Notes under the pieces: model-generated
What the model was told of the DNA's origin: nothing
What the model saw: the letters and a program-made list of their open reading frames with translations, nothing else
Databases searched by the model: none
Shown: positions 8,679-18,935 of the stretch, in pieces
Position numbering within the stretch: position 1 is the first letter of the stretch
Layout of the letters: every line of letters begins with the position of its first letter
Translations under genes and position numbers: made by a program
Assembly: GCF_002563635.1 (NCBI RefSeq)
Contig: NZ_PDIZ01000001.1
Coordinates: forward strand, 2,294,001 to 2,358,000
Reading direction: 5' to 3'
Origin: Bacillus sp. es.036
GTDB lineage: Bacteria; Bacillota; Bacilli; Bacillales; Guptibacillaceae
Length of the DNA stretch: 64,000 nucleotides

Positions 8679-9278
8679 TTATATTATTCCCCATTTTTTT
8701 AGAATGTTGTTAAGTTGTTCTTCCGTTTCTTCACGTGTTCCGGTGTTATCAATCACATCATCAGCCAGTTCTTTCTTTTCTTCAATTGGCATTTGCGATT
8801 GGATACGATCGAAAGCCTCTTCTTCCGTACTCCCATCCCTTTCAACTAATCTCGATAGCTGGGTTTTTGCATCGACATAAATGAGAAGGGTTTGATCAAC
8901 CATATGAGTTAGCTGACTTTCAAATAAAAGCGGAATATCGAAAACAATATGCGCGCTTCCCTGTTCTTTTAGAGCTGCTGCTTGATCAAGCATTCCTTTC
9001 CGAATTGCAGGATGAAGAATACGATTTAATACTTTGCGCTTTTCCTCATCTTTAAAAATGACAGCTCCTAACTTCTTCCGATCAAGCCCGCCATCTTCTG
9101 CTTTCATGTCATCTCCAAATAATCGAAAGATGTCTTGAAGTGCTGGCTCACCAGGTTCAACTACTTTTCTTGCCATTACGTCTGCATCAATGATTGGTAT
9201 GTCATAGCGGCGAATCATCTCTGCTACAGTACTTTTTCCACTAGCGATTCCACCGGTAAGTCCAATATCCATCGTCAT
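8679..9278 (-). CDS. coaE: Dephospho-CoA kinase
   Basis: Last step of CoA synthesis: phosphorylates dephospho-CoA at the 3' hydroxyl. 199 residues, a P-loop kinase with GLTGGIASGKST near the N-terminus, the DADVMAR segment near 32 and FDIPLLFE near 108. Length is normal. It is downstream of ytaF and about 10 bp from it, within a coaE-ytaF-mutM-polA cluster, all minus strand. Confidence 0.97.
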   Translation of the reverse strand: MTMDIGLTGGIASGKSTVAEMIRRYDIPIIDADVMARKVVEPGEPALQDIFRLFGDDMKAEDGGLDRKKLGAVIFKDEEKRKVLNRILHPAIRKGMLDQAAALKEQGSAHIVFDIPLLFESQLTHMVDQTLLIYVDAKTQLSRLVERDGSTEEEAFDRIQSQMPIEEKKELADDVIDNTGTREETEEQLNNILKKWGII

Positions 9279-9288
9279 CCTCCTTTCA

Positions 9289-9921
9289 CTACATTCTAAG
9301 GAATCCTAAGATAATGAGTAGGCATCCCGGTAAGAGTGATAGTTTATCCATCCATTTAATGTTTGAAGTAAGGTTTCCGAACTTTAATCCTAAGAGCAAA
9401 AACAGCGAACTCATACAAGCAATCAAAAGTGACGTTTCAATAGGAGGAAAACCAACCATCGACGCACCTATGCCTGCTCCAAACGCATCAAGAGACAATG
9501 CAGCACCGAGCATAATTGCTTCAATACCTGTAATTGTACCAGAATCATCAAAGTCTGCCGTTGTCGGTTTTCTCAAAATGCTGATAACCACCCCGAGCGA
9601 GCGTATTTCATAATGAAGAAGAATTCGCTCAGAAACCGTTTTTTCAACCTCTTTGTTGTTACGAATCATTTGATACAAGACCCATCCACCTAGCGCAATA
9701 AGAATACCGCCACCAATTCGCTGAGCTACTATATCTGAAATCCATAACTGTAAAAGTGAGCCAAACCCCATTGCGATTAACATGGAGATCGCCGAACAAA
9801 TCGAAATGATAAGAATCGACTTAAAAGGAATTTTCATCCTTCTTAGGCCATACGTTAAGCCAACTCCAAATCCATCTACGCTTACGGCAAATGCTAAGAA
9901 AAAAAGAGAAACCCAGTACAT
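9289..9921 (-). CDS. ytaF: Sporulation membrane protein YtaF (MntP-like fold)
   Basis: Predicted six-helix membrane protein of 210 residues, related to the MntP/YtaF efflux family. Hydrophobic segments run through the whole chain, and conserved acidic helix motifs (VSVDGFGVGLTYG and LSLDAFGAGIG) repeat in the two halves, as in MntP-type pumps. YtaF is induced in sporulation in B. subtilis; its substrate is unknown. It sits between mutM and coaE, the usual Bacillus order. Confidence 0.88.
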   Translation of the reverse strand: MYWVSLFFLAFAVSVDGFGVGLTYGLRRMKIPFKSILIISICSAISMLIAMGFGSLLQLWISDIVAQRIGGGILIALGGWVLYQMIRNNKEVEKTVSERILLHYEIRSLGVVISILRKPTTADFDDSGTITGIEAIMLGAALSLDAFGAGIGASMVGFPPIETSLLIACMSSLFLLLGLKFGNLTSNIKWMDKLSLLPGCLLIILGFLRM

Positions 9922-9986
9922 AGGCGAGCTCCTTCCATACTAAAATCTTAAATAGTATATGAAAGGAGCCCATCCAACGCTACGAC

Positions 9987-10817
9987 TCACTCATTCACCT
10001 GACAGAGCGGACAAAACGTTGTTCCTCTTCCTCCAACAACGATTTTCTCGAGCTCAGTTTGACAGTTTTTACATCCCTGACCAACGCGTCCATAAACAAA
10101 GAGATTATCCTGATAAGTGCCTACTTTCCCCTGACTGTTTACATAGGAACGGATTGTACTACCGCCTTTATTCACAGCATCAGATAACGTATGAACGATC
10201 TGTTCTCTAAGTGTTTCAATTTCTCTGTTTGTGAGGGTCGATGCGATTCGCTCAGGGTGTATTCTAGCTTTAAACAGCGCTTCATCGACATAAATATTCC
10301 CCAGTCCAACAACGAGGGTTTGATCTAACAACACTGTTTTAACTTTTCGAGACGTTTTTTGAAACCCTTTTTGTAATACTTCAGAGGTAAATTGTTCTGA
10401 AAAAGGTTCATGCCCCAGCTGCACGAGTGGCAACTCATTTTCCTCTAATCCAATAGGAAAAAGATGCATCGTACCAAACTTCCGCACGTCATGATAACGA
10501 AGCTCCGTTCCATCTTCGAACGTAAAAAACACATGCGTATGATGATCAAATTCTTCATCGATAGCAGATAATTTATACTTTCCTTCCATACGAAGGTGAG
10601 AGACGATTACATCATCTTCAAGAACAAGTTTTAAAAACTTCCCTCTTCTTTCAACACCTGTAAAAGTCTGACCAATCACTTTCATTTTGAAGGCTTCAAC
10701 ATCATCTGGTTTCTTAATGATTTTAGGCCACTTTACAACAACATTTGTGACCTTCTTCCCTACAACCAAACCTTCTAGTGTGCGTTTTACCGTTTCTACT
10801 TCTGGTAATTCAGGCAT
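9987..10817 (-). CDS. mutM: Formamidopyrimidine-DNA glycosylase
   Basis: Base-excision repair enzyme that removes 8-oxoguanine and formamidopyrimidines and has AP lyase activity. 276 residues: catalytic PELPEVETV at the mature N-terminus (Pro2, Glu3), the H2TH region with GLGNIYVDEALF near 170, and a C-terminal zinc finger (CKNC ... CPLC). The start is ATG. It sits about 20 bp downstream of polA and is probably co-transcribed with it, which couples two repair functions. Confidence 0.97.
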   Translation of the reverse strand: MPELPEVETVKRTLEGLVVGKKVTNVVVKWPKIIKKPDDVEAFKMKVIGQTFTGVERRGKFLKLVLEDDVIVSHLRMEGKYKLSAIDEEFDHHTHVFFTFEDGTELRYHDVRKFGTMHLFPIGLEENELPLVQLGHEPFSEQFTSEVLQKGFQKTSRKVKTVLLDQTLVVGLGNIYVDEALFKARIHPERIASTLTNREIETLREQIVHTLSDAVNKGGSTIRSYVNSQGKVGTYQDNLFVYGRVGQGCKNCQTELEKIVVGGRGTTFCPLCQVNE

Positions 10818-10837
10818 ATTTCCCTCTCCTTTAATGC

Positions 10838-13465
10838 CTACTTCGCATCATACCAGGTGGAGCCATACTCATAATCAACTTTCAGTGGGACGTCCAGTTT
10901 GATTGCAGATTCCATTACTTCAGGTACGATACGTTTTAACGTTTCAATCTCTTCTTGTGGTGCCTCAAAAATCAATTCATCATGTACTTGAAGCAACATA
11001 CGTGTTTCTAACTTTTCTTCTTTTAAGCGTGTCTCCATTTGAACCATGGCGAGCTTAATAATATCTGCAGCCGTTCCCTGTATTGGTGTGTTCATTGCCG
11101 TTCTTTCAGCGAATCCACGCTGATTAAAATTACGAGAATTAATTTCAGGTAGATACCTTCTTCTCTGTAACAATGTTGAGACATATCCGTCTTCTTTAGC
11201 TTTTGTAACAACGTCTTCCATATAGTTTTTTACGCCAGGAAAGCTTTCTAAATAGCGGTCAATAAACTCTCCCGCTTCTTTTCTCGAAACGTCGATACTT
11301 TGTGACAAGCCATAATCACTAATGCCATAAACAATTCCAAAGTTAACAGCTTTCGCATGTCTGCGCATATTCGACGTAACATCTTCTTTGTCTACATTAA
11401 AAACGTTCATCGCTGTTTTTGTATGAATGTCTTCATCTTGCTGGAAAGCCTCTATCAAATTCTTATCTTGCGCGATATGTGCGAGAACGCGTAGCTCAAT
11501 TTGAGAATAATCCGCTGCAAACATCACCCAATCTTTTCGAGATGGAATAAACGCTTTTCTGATTTTGCGACCTTCTTCAAGGCGAATTGGGATATTCTGC
11601 AAATTTGGGTCAGTTGAGCTAAGTCTTCCCGTCTGTGTAAGTGCTTGATTAAACCTTGTGTGTATTTTACCTGTATCTGAGTAAATAACTTTTAACAAAC
11701 CTTCAATATAAGTCGAATTTAATTTACCGAGCTGACGATAAAGGAGGATTTCCGGAATTACCTCGTGTTTACTTTCAAGCTTTTCAAGCACATCAGCAGA
11801 CGTTGAATAGCCAGTTTTTGTTTTCTTAATAACCGGAAGCTCCAACTTCTCAAATAAAACTTCCCCAAGCTGTTTAGGCGAGTTAATATTAAATTCAGTT
11901 CCCGCGAGTTCAAAAACCTTTGCTTCAATCTTACTCAATTTTTCATTTAACTCTTCGCCCATTTTTTCTAAGAATTTGGTATCAACGGAAACACCTTTTG
12001 TTTCCATTTCACCTAAAACAAGCGTAAGGGGCATTTCTAGGTCATGGAACAGCTCATACTGCTCATTGTTTCTTAACTGTTCTTCAAGCTTGTCTTTTAA
12101 TTGATATACCGCATAGGCTTTTCGAACAAGGTGGTCCGCAAACTCTTCAACTTCTGGAAGCTTACGTTTCGCTCCCTTTCCATAAATGGACTCATCAGAA
12201 GAAACAATAGAAAAGCCTTCTCGTCTCGAAATAGCAGATAGGTCATGCGTCGATTCAGATGGATTTAGGAGATAGGAAGCAATCACTAAATCAAACGTAA
12301 TCCCTTCTAATGAAATGCCCTTCCACCCTAAAGCCACAACGGCTCTTTTCGCATCAAAAACCCATTTCTTCTGAGTACGATCTTCTAGAAAATTTCGAAA
12401 CAATTGAGACTGCAGAGCTAAATCTGTTGGGATAAAATAATTCCCGTTTTCATTTACAAGGGAAATCCCTTGTATGTCGGCATTATGGTAATTTTCATCC
12501 ATCACTTCCACAATCATGGCAGATGGACTAACGAGATGCTTGGCTTCTATCTCGTTGATCGTCTCAAAATCTAAATCATCGATTTTCTCGTCTTCTACTT
12601 CTGTCCCCCCGATTCGATTAAGAAGAGACTTAAATCCAAGTTCACTAAACAGTGTAGCGACTGCTTCATGATTATAACCGCTGTAGCCTAAATCAGTTAT
12701 CCCTAGTTCAAGTGGCGTTTCTTTAAAAATCGTTACAAGCTCTTTGCTCATCATGGCCTGCTCTTGATTTTCTTCCAATTTTTCTTTTAACTTTTTACCA
12801 GAAACATCATTAAGCGATTCAAAAACGGCATCCACCGTGCCAAATTGTTTTAATAATTTAAGAGCCGTTTTCTCTCCAACACCAGGTACACCAGGAATAT
12901 TGTCCGAGTTATCACCCATAAGCGCCTTCATATCAATGATTTGATCAGGGCTAAGGCCATATTTTTCAAGAAGAAAGGCTGGGTCATATGTATCAATGTC
13001 GGTTATTCCTTTTTTCGTTAAGGCTACGTGAACGTTATCTGAAACAAGTTGGAGAAGATCTTTATCTCCGGAATAAATTTTCACTTCCCAATCTTCTTTA
13101 CTCGCAAGATCCGATACGGTTCCAATGATATCATCTGCTTCATAATTCTTAATTTCATATCGCTTAATTTGAAATGCGTCCAGCACTTCACGTATAACAG
13201 GGAACTGTTCGCTTAATTCTGAAGGGGTTTTTTGTCGCCCGCCTTTATACTCTGTATACGTTTTATGGCGAAACGTTGTTTTACCGGCATCGAAAGCAAC
13301 GAGCATATGTGTTGGCGATTCATTTTCTATAATTTTCAACAACATCGTTGTAAATCCTAGTACGGCATTTGTATAGACACCTTTATCATTATTTAACAAC
13401 GGCAATGCAAAAAACGCACGATAGGCAATGCTATTTCCATCAATTAAAACTAACTTGTTCTTCAA
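10838..13465 (-). CDS. polA: DNA polymerase I
   Basis: Repair and Okazaki-fragment polymerase of 875 residues. The N-terminal 5'-3' exonuclease (about 1-290) has AFDAGKTTFRH and GDNSDNIPGVPGVG. The polymerase C-terminus has motif A DYSQIELRVLAHIAQD, motif B RRHAKAVNFGIVYG and motif C QVHDELIFE. The middle 3'-5' exonuclease domain (about 300-470) reads AMIVEVMDENY where a proofreading enzyme would have the DxE metal ligands, so proofreading is probably lost, as in Geobacillus Pol I. The start is ATG. Confidence 0.98.
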   Translation of the reverse strand: MKNKLVLIDGNSIAYRAFFALPLLNNDKGVYTNAVLGFTTMLLKIIENESPTHMLVAFDAGKTTFRHKTYTEYKGGRQKTPSELSEQFPVIREVLDAFQIKRYEIKNYEADDIIGTVSDLASKEDWEVKIYSGDKDLLQLVSDNVHVALTKKGITDIDTYDPAFLLEKYGLSPDQIIDMKALMGDNSDNIPGVPGVGEKTALKLLKQFGTVDAVFESLNDVSGKKLKEKLEENQEQAMMSKELVTIFKETPLELGITDLGYSGYNHEAVATLFSELGFKSLLNRIGGTEVEDEKIDDLDFETINEIEAKHLVSPSAMIVEVMDENYHNADIQGISLVNENGNYFIPTDLALQSQLFRNFLEDRTQKKWVFDAKRAVVALGWKGISLEGITFDLVIASYLLNPSESTHDLSAISRREGFSIVSSDESIYGKGAKRKLPEVEEFADHLVRKAYAVYQLKDKLEEQLRNNEQYELFHDLEMPLTLVLGEMETKGVSVDTKFLEKMGEELNEKLSKIEAKVFELAGTEFNINSPKQLGEVLFEKLELPVIKKTKTGYSTSADVLEKLESKHEVIPEILLYRQLGKLNSTYIEGLLKVIYSDTGKIHTRFNQALTQTGRLSSTDPNLQNIPIRLEEGRKIRKAFIPSRKDWVMFAADYSQIELRVLAHIAQDKNLIEAFQQDEDIHTKTAMNVFNVDKEDVTSNMRRHAKAVNFGIVYGISDYGLSQSIDVSRKEAGEFIDRYLESFPGVKNYMEDVVTKAKEDGYVSTLLQRRRYLPEINSRNFNQRGFAERTAMNTPIQGTAADIIKLAMVQMETRLKEEKLETRMLLQVHDELIFEAPQEEIETLKRIVPEVMESAIKLDVPLKVDYEYGSTWYDAK

Positions 13466-13610
13466 TAGAAGTCCTCCATTTCATTCATTACGCAATTTGT
13501 CGATCACTGTACATCCCAAAAGACGCCTGCTTCATATATTTTACCACGATGGTAAAAAGAATGAAAAACAAGCGTCCAACTGATTAATTCTGTTTTGATA
13601 ATGAAAGACA

Positions 13611-13640
13611 AAAAAAGAGAGACGAGAAAATCTCGTCTCA
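13611..13640 (-). terminator. Terminator after phoR
   Basis: Minus-strand 9-bp perfect stem GAGACGAGA with TCTCGTCTC and a T run. It ends the phoPR transcript before polA. Confidence 0.88.
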
Positions 13641-13733
13641 AAAATGTGCTCTCGTCATGATGAAGGGGTCACTTGTTACTTTACAGAAATCATTTAAAGA
13701 ACATATAAACAGACTGTAAAGAAATCGTAAAGA

Positions 13734-15152
13734 TTAATATTGTCTCTCTTTATTTAAAGTGATGATAAAAGTTGTCCCTTCACCAGGTTGACTGTTAACT
13801 GCGATCTGACCCTGGTGAGCTTCGACGAGGTGTTTTACAATAGCAAGTCCAAGACCCGTCCCACCAGAATTTCTACTTCTTGCACGATCTACTCTGTAAA
13901 AGCGTTCAAAGATTCGGGGAAGCTCTTCTTGTCGTATTCCAATTCCATTATCCGAGATCGTAAACTGAACAGCATCTTTTTCCTCGTTAACGAAAATCGT
14001 AACGCTTCCTCCTTCTGGAGTGTACGTAATACTATTGGCAATTAAATTAAGAAACACCTGTTTTAAACGGTTTGCATCGCCTTTAATTTGAAGATCCCCA
14101 TTATAGCTAATTTCCACTTCAATGCTTTTCTTATCTGCTTTACTTTTTGTCATTAGTAGGCAATCATCAATCACTTCTTTTAAATCTACATCCTGCCAAT
14201 TTAACGCAAAGTGCTTTTGTTCCATCTTTGAGAGGTCGAGAAGATCCTGAATGAGGCTCTGAAGACGATCACTTTCATTTAAAATTATCGTAAGAAAACG
14301 AGTGCGAAAGGCTTTGTTTTCCATAGCTCCATCAAGTAATGTCTCTGCAAAGCCTTTCAACGAAGTGACAGGCGTCTTTAACTCATGAGATACGTTTGCT
14401 ACAAAGTCCTTTCTCATTTGCTCGAGCTTTTTTAACTCTGTGATATCGTGGAAAACAAGAACAACACCTTTTAGCTTTTCATCGTGATTAAGGATCGGCG
14501 CACCTGAGACGTCAAAGTGGCGCATTTCGATCCCAACTTGCAACTCAACTTGTTTTCGAACAGTTTGCTCAACGAGTAGCGTCTCTTCCACTAATCGAAT
14601 GATTTCCCTATACGGAAGTGCTTCATAATAGAGCAAATCTAAGTATTCTTCGGTTTTGATATGAAACGTTTCTTTATAAAAGCGATTAACAAGGTTAATA
14701 TGACCTTTTGAATCAATCAGAATTAAGCCACTATCCATATTTTCAATTAATGTCATCAATCGATTTTGCTGAATTTCATAGGAATTGGTCATGTTCTGTA
14801 AATTACGAGCAAGAATGTTTAAGGCGTGACTAAGTTGCCCCGTCTCATCCAGCTTATATTCATAAGTTCGTGCTTTAAAATTCCCAGAAGCAAGCTCATT
14901 GGCAACATTCAATGCACCCTCTAAAGGTTTTGTTAACTGATTTGAGATGCGAAGACTAAGGTAAACAATAATGAAAAAAGCTCCTGTAAATGAAAGAATT
15001 AGGATTAGCCACATATTTGACAAAGCCTCTTCACTAGCATTATCGAATAGAATTCCTTCAAATAAATTACCTATGAAAACAACTAAGATTGAAAAGACAA
15101 GAAAAAGAATAACGAATTGAGCATTCAGAAAACGGGAGCGGAACCGCTTCAT
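13734..15152 (-). CDS. phoR: Phosphate-starvation sensor histidine kinase PhoR
   Basis: Membrane histidine kinase of the PhoPR phosphate-limitation system. 472 residues: two N-terminal membrane helices with almost no extracytoplasmic loop (about 10-60), a HAMP segment, a PAS domain (about 125-230, LIENMDSGLILID), the phospho-acceptor His in FVANVSHELKTPV near 254, and a HATPase with DNGIGI and GGTGLGLAIV. It is shorter than B. subtilis PhoR, which has an extra extracellular PAS domain. It overlaps phoP by four bases (ATGA), so translation is coupled. Confidence 0.93.
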   Translation of the reverse strand: MKRFRSRFLNAQFVILFLVFSILVVFIGNLFEGILFDNASEEALSNMWLILILSFTGAFFIIVYLSLRISNQLTKPLEGALNVANELASGNFKARTYEYKLDETGQLSHALNILARNLQNMTNSYEIQQNRLMTLIENMDSGLILIDSKGHINLVNRFYKETFHIKTEEYLDLLYYEALPYREIIRLVEETLLVEQTVRKQVELQVGIEMRHFDVSGAPILNHDEKLKGVVLVFHDITELKKLEQMRKDFVANVSHELKTPVTSLKGFAETLLDGAMENKAFRTRFLTIILNESDRLQSLIQDLLDLSKMEQKHFALNWQDVDLKEVIDDCLLMTKSKADKKSIEVEISYNGDLQIKGDANRLKQVFLNLIANSITYTPEGGSVTIFVNEEKDAVQFTISDNGIGIRQEELPRIFERFYRVDRARSRNSGGTGLGLAIVKHLVEAHQGQIAVNSQPGEGTTFIITLNKERQY

Positions 15153-15871
15153 TTAACAGAAGGCTCCTCTAACTTATAGCCAAGTCCTCTAATTGTTTTA
15201 ATGTATTCAGGTTTACGCGTATTTTGCTCAATTTTTTCTCTCAAATGACTAACGTGCACATCTACAATCCGGGTATCCCCAACAAAATCATAATTCCAAA
15301 CCGCACTCAAAAGCTGCTCTCTCGTCAGAACTCGACCTTTATGACGTACGAGATACACTAATAATTCAAATTCTTTAGGAGTAACCTCCATTATTTCCCC
15401 CTGGAAAAATGATTCGTAATTATTTGGATAAACCTCTAGTTCACCTACCTGGATTTTCTCTGATTCTTCCATCTGGTTAGCTACTTTCGATTCTTCAAGC
15501 TGTTTTACCCGCCTAAGAATCGCCTTAACACGCGCAACGACTTCTCTAGGACTAAACGGCTTTGTCATATAATCATCAGCACCCAGTTCGAGACCAAGTA
15601 CTTTATCAAATTCATCATCTTTGGCAGTCAGCATTAAAACAGGCGTATGAATGTGGCGTTGTCTCAATTCTTTACACACCTCTAACCCATCCATTTCAGG
15701 TAGCATAAGATCAAGAATAATGCAATTTGGCTTCTCAGCCTCAACTACTTTCAATGCTTCTGAACCATCTTCAGCCGTCACAACATCATAACCAGCTTGT
15801 TCCAGATTAAATTGAAGCAATGTTAAAATCGACATTTCGTCGTCTACAACTAGTATCTTTTGAGCCATCAT
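15149..15871 (-). CDS. phoP: Phosphate-response regulator PhoP
   Basis: OmpR-family response regulator of 240 residues. The receiver domain has the acidic pair VVDDE, phospho-acceptor Asp in DLMLPEMDG near residue 54 and Lys in MTKPFS. The C-terminal winged helix (about 140-236) has the EVTPKEFELL and RVLTREQLL segments. It is co-transcribed with phoR. The start ATG follows GGGGGATTTT; a second Met directly after could also be used. Confidence 0.95.
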   Translation of the reverse strand: MMAQKILVVDDEMSILTLLQFNLEQAGYDVVTAEDGSEALKVVEAEKPNCIILDLMLPEMDGLEVCKELRQRHIHTPVLMLTAKDDEFDKVLGLELGADDYMTKPFSPREVVARVKAILRRVKQLEESKVANQMEESEKIQVGELEVYPNNYESFFQGEIMEVTPKEFELLVYLVRHKGRVLTREQLLSAVWNYDFVGDTRIVDVHVSHLREKIEQNTRKPEYIKTIRGLGYKLEEPSVK

Positions 15872-16036
15872 AAAATCCCCCTAACGAATTTCCCCATTCA
15901 TCAATGCCGATGCCAGGCTTTTCTTTTATTTTAGCCTGAATACCCTCATCATACTATTATTTTCATAAAGGCAAAAGAAAAACTTGACTTTTTTAGCAGT
16001 ATGAAGCGCTTTTATCAAAAACAAATGTAAAATGCA

Positions 16037-16064
16037 TAAAAAAAAGAGCCTAATTCAGGCTCTA
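16037..16064 (-). terminator. Terminator after the hotdog-fold gene
   Basis: Minus-strand AGAGCCT with AGGCTCT and eight T. It overlaps the stop codon of the gene at 16062. Confidence 0.88.
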
Positions 16065-16541
16065 AAAATTCTCAAAGGATGTTGACTTTGTTAATGGTTT
16101 TGCAGGATATGGGGGGCAGACAGTAAACAAACCGTCTAAGATAGCTTCTCCTGATTCATTTATGCCCTTAACGTTTATTTCAACTTCATGTTCTTTTGTA
16201 AAGACATTCATAACTTCAAACTGAAAATGAAGTGTCTCATAATGATGGACGGGATTCTCAAAAATGACTTCCTGTTTTTTAATACTACTCCCAGGTCCAG
16301 GCAAATACTTAGATATAGCACCTGTTATGATAGCAAGAAGCATAATTTGCGGGACAATCGGTTTTTTGAAAGGTGTCATCGAAGCATAATCATGCTGAAT
16401 GAAAAGAGGATTATTGTCATTTGACAGCCCGAGATATAAAAGAAGGTCCCGATCCTCTATTTTTTCCGTCACTTCCAGCTTTTCACCTACTGACATTTCA
16501 TCGATCATTCGTCCAAGTTTACGTTTTTTTCCTAGTAACAT
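16062..16541 (-). CDS. MaoC-like hotdog-fold protein, possible enoyl-CoA hydratase
   Basis: 159 residues with the look of a single MaoC-type hotdog: the segment LSNDNNPLFIQHDYA near residue 38 resembles the D-x-NP-x-H active site of (R)-specific enoyl-CoA hydratases, followed by the central helix PQIMLLAIITGAIS and beta strands to the end. Unusually, the His normally right after NPL is displaced to QHD three residues on, so activity is uncertain. The gene is monocistronic between mdh and phoP, with a ribosome site AAAGGGGG. The substrate is unknown. Confidence 0.75.
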   Translation of the reverse strand: MLLGKKRKLGRMIDEMSVGEKLEVTEKIEDRDLLLYLGLSNDNNPLFIQHDYASMTPFKKPIVPQIMLLAIITGAISKYLPGPGSSIKKQEVIFENPVHHYETLHFQFEVMNVFTKEHEVEINVKGINESGEAILDGLFTVCPPYPAKPLTKSTSFENF

Positions 16542-16582
16542 CGCTACTCCCCCTTTAGTGAAAGCGTTTTCTTTTTTGTTTT

Positions 16583-16613
16583 AAAAAGAGATCCGGTTCT
16601 CACACCGGATCTA
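16583..16613 (-). terminator. Terminator after mdh
   Basis: Minus-strand AGATCCGG paired with CCGGATCT, followed by CTTTTT. Confidence 0.87.
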
Positions 16614-16618
16614 CGTTA

Positions 16619-17557
16619 TTAACCTAATACCGTCATTACTTTACGAACGGAATCAGCTGATTTATCTAGCTCTTTCTTCTCTTCATTTGTTAAATCAAGT
16701 TCAATGATTTCTTCAATACCGCCACCGCCAAGAATTGTCGGTACACCGAGGTAAAGCCCGTCATAACCATACTCGCCTTCGAGATAGGCGATTGTTGGAA
16801 GAACACGACGCTGGTCTTTAAGGATTGCCTCTACCATCTCAACAAGTGATGCAGCAGGAGCATAGTATGCACTACCATTTCCTAGAAGACTTACAATTTC
16901 GCCGCCACCTTTGCGGGTTCGTTCCACAATTTCAGCAAGGCGCTCTTCAGAAATAAGGCTCTGAAGTGGAATGCCACCTGCAAACGAATAGCGAACAAGT
17001 GGAACCATATCATCACCATGCCCACCGAGGACGAATCCTGTAATATCTTTAACAGAAAGGTTCAACTCTTCAGCAATAAATGAACGGAATCGGGCAGAAT
17101 CCAGAATTCCCGACTGACCAATTACGCGATTTTTAGGAAGCCCAGACTCCTTAAACACCGTATACGTCATGGCATCAACAGGATTCGTTAACACAACAAT
17201 GGTCGTTTCAGGAGAATATTTCACAATATCCTGAGTCACACTTTTCATGATTTTCGCATTTGTATTCACAAGATCGTCCCGGCTCATTCCTGGTTTTCTA
17301 GCAATACCAGCTGTAATCACAACAATATCTGAACCTGCTGTATCTTCATAATTTGATGTACCGGTGATTTTAGAATCAAAACCCTGAACAGGGCTTGCTT
17401 CAAACATGTCAAGTGCTTTCCCTTTTGTTGGGCCCTCCTGATTTGGGATATCAACGAGTACAACGTCAGCAAGTTCTTTTTGAGCTAAAAGAAAAGCAGT
17501 TGTTGCCCCAGTAAAACCTGCTCCAATTACGGAAACTTTTTTACGTTTCACTGTCAT
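16619..17557 (-). CDS. mdh: Malate dehydrogenase
   Basis: NAD-dependent malate-oxaloacetate interconversion in the TCA cycle. 312 residues of the LDH-like MDH class: N-terminal [16 protein letters not shown], Asp of VLVDI that selects NAD, active-site Arg in [14 protein letters not shown], and catalytic His in [12 protein letters not shown] near residue 181. It is the third gene of the citZ-icd-mdh cluster and lies about 45 bp after icd. The ribosome site is AAAGGAGTGG. Confidence 0.97.
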   Translation of the reverse strand: MTVKRKKVSVIGAGFTGATTAFLLAQKELADVVLVDIPNQEGPTKGKALDMFEASPVQGFDSKITGTSNYEDTAGSDIVVITAGIARKPGMSRDDLVNTNAKIMKSVTQDIVKYSPETTIVVLTNPVDAMTYTVFKESGLPKNRVIGQSGILDSARFRSFIAEELNLSVKDITGFVLGGHGDDMVPLVRYSFAGGIPLQSLISEERLAEIVERTRKGGGEIVSLLGNGSAYYAPAASLVEMVEAILKDQRRVLPTIAYLEGEYGYDGLYLGVPTILGGGGIEEIIELDLTNEEKKELDKSADSVRKVMTVLG

Positions 17558-17601
17558 TTAAATGCCACTCCTTTCATACAAGGAAATATAGTGATTTTAT
17601 T

Positions 17602-18873
17602 TTAGTCCATATTATTGATGAGTTCATCACCAAATTCAGATGTTTTCACTTCCGTTGCGCCGTCCATAAGACGTGCGAAGTCATAAGTGACAACTTTATT
17701 CGCAATTGTTTTTTCCATAGAATCAAGTACAAGCTTCGCCGCTTCATTCCATCCGATATGCTCGAGCATAAGGACTCCTGAAAGAATAACGGAGGAAGGA
17801 TTTACTTTATCAAGACCAGCGTATTTTGGAGCCGTACCATGTGTTGCTTCAAAAATAGCGTGTCCAGTTTCGTAGTTAATGTTTGCTCCAGGAGCGATTC
17901 CAATTCCACCAACCTGAGCTGCTAGAGCATCAGAAACATAGTCACCGTTCAAGTTCATTGTAGCAACTACGTCAAATTCAGCTGGACGAGTTAGAATTTG
18001 TTGCAAGAAGATATCAGCAATGGCATCTTTAACAATTAGCTTGCCTTCGCTTTCTGCCTTGGACTGCGCTTCGTTCGCAGCATCTTTCCCTTTTTCTTCA
18101 ACGATGCGATCGTACTCAGACCAAGTGAAAACCTTGTCGCCAAATTCTTGCTCCGCTACTTCATAACCCCAGTTTTTGAAAGCTCCTTCAGTAAATTTCA
18201 TAATATTCCCTTTATGAACGAGCGTTACATTTTTGCGGCCCTCATCAAGTGCGTACTGAATAGCTGCACGAACCAAGCGCTTAGTACCTTCTTCTGAAAC
18301 AGGCTTAATTCCAATACCAGACGTTTCAGGGAAGCGGATATTTTTTGCACCCATTTCATCTTGAAGGAAAGAAATGATTTTCTTGACTTCATCAGTACCC
18401 TTTTGGAATTCAATTCCTGCATAAATATCTTCTGTATTTTCGCGAAAAATAACCATATCGGTATCCTCAGGACGCTTTACAGGTGAAGGAACGCCTTTAA
18501 AATAACGGACTGGACGAAGACAAGTAAATAAATCAAGCTCTTGTCGTAGGGCAACATTCAGCGAACGAATGCCTCCCCCAACTGGTGTAGTGAGTGGTCC
18601 TTTGATTGCAATTATGTATTCACGAATCGCATCAAGCGTATCTGCCGGTAGCCATTCACCTGTTTTATCAAATGCTTTCTGACCTGCATATACTTCTTTC
18701 CATACGATTTTTTTCTTACCACCATAAGCTTTATCAACTGCGCCTTCTAATACTTTCGAAGCGGCCGCCCAAATATCAGGTCCCGTTCCGTCGCCCTCAA
18801 TGTATGGAATAATTGCATGATCTGGAACGTTTAGTACACCATTATTTACGGTAATCTTCTCTCCATTAGCCAT
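17602..18873 (-). CDS. icd: Isocitrate dehydrogenase, NADP-type
   Basis: Oxidative decarboxylation of isocitrate to 2-oxoglutarate. 423 residues. The isocitrate-binding loop [17 protein letters not shown] (near residue 100) contains the serine that is phosphorylated in E. coli, and the metal-binding DIFLQQ and nucleotide-binding HGTAPKYAG segments are present. Length is that of the Bacillus and E. coli dimeric enzyme. It sits between citZ and mdh. An intercistronic terminator after citZ would let levels differ. Confidence 0.97.
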   Translation of the reverse strand: MANGEKITVNNGVLNVPDHAIIPYIEGDGTGPDIWAAASKVLEGAVDKAYGGKKKIVWKEVYAGQKAFDKTGEWLPADTLDAIREYIIAIKGPLTTPVGGGIRSLNVALRQELDLFTCLRPVRYFKGVPSPVKRPEDTDMVIFRENTEDIYAGIEFQKGTDEVKKIISFLQDEMGAKNIRFPETSGIGIKPVSEEGTKRLVRAAIQYALDEGRKNVTLVHKGNIMKFTEGAFKNWGYEVAEQEFGDKVFTWSEYDRIVEEKGKDAANEAQSKAESEGKLIVKDAIADIFLQQILTRPAEFDVVATMNLNGDYVSDALAAQVGGIGIAPGANINYETGHAIFEATHGTAPKYAGLDKVNPSSVILSGVLMLEHIGWNEAAKLVLDSMEKTIANKVVTYDFARLMDGATEVKTSEFGDELINNMD

Positions 18874-18908
18874 TTTATATTCCTCCTAGTAAATGATTAA
18901 CATTTAAT

Positions 18909-18934
18909 AAAAGGGAAGAAACCTTCCCTTTTTT
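18909..18934 (-). terminator. Intercistronic terminator after citZ
   Basis: Minus-strand AAGGGAAG with CTTCCCTT and a T run between citZ and icd. Partial read-through would feed icd and mdh. Confidence 0.8.
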
Positions 18935-18935
18935 A

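Noticed and set aside
16002-16017. Possible cre site (TGAAGCGCTTTTATCA) upstream of phoP
   Set aside because: Half-site spacing around the central CG does not fit the CcpA consensus. CcpA control of phoPR is known in B. subtilis, but this match is too weak to annotate.
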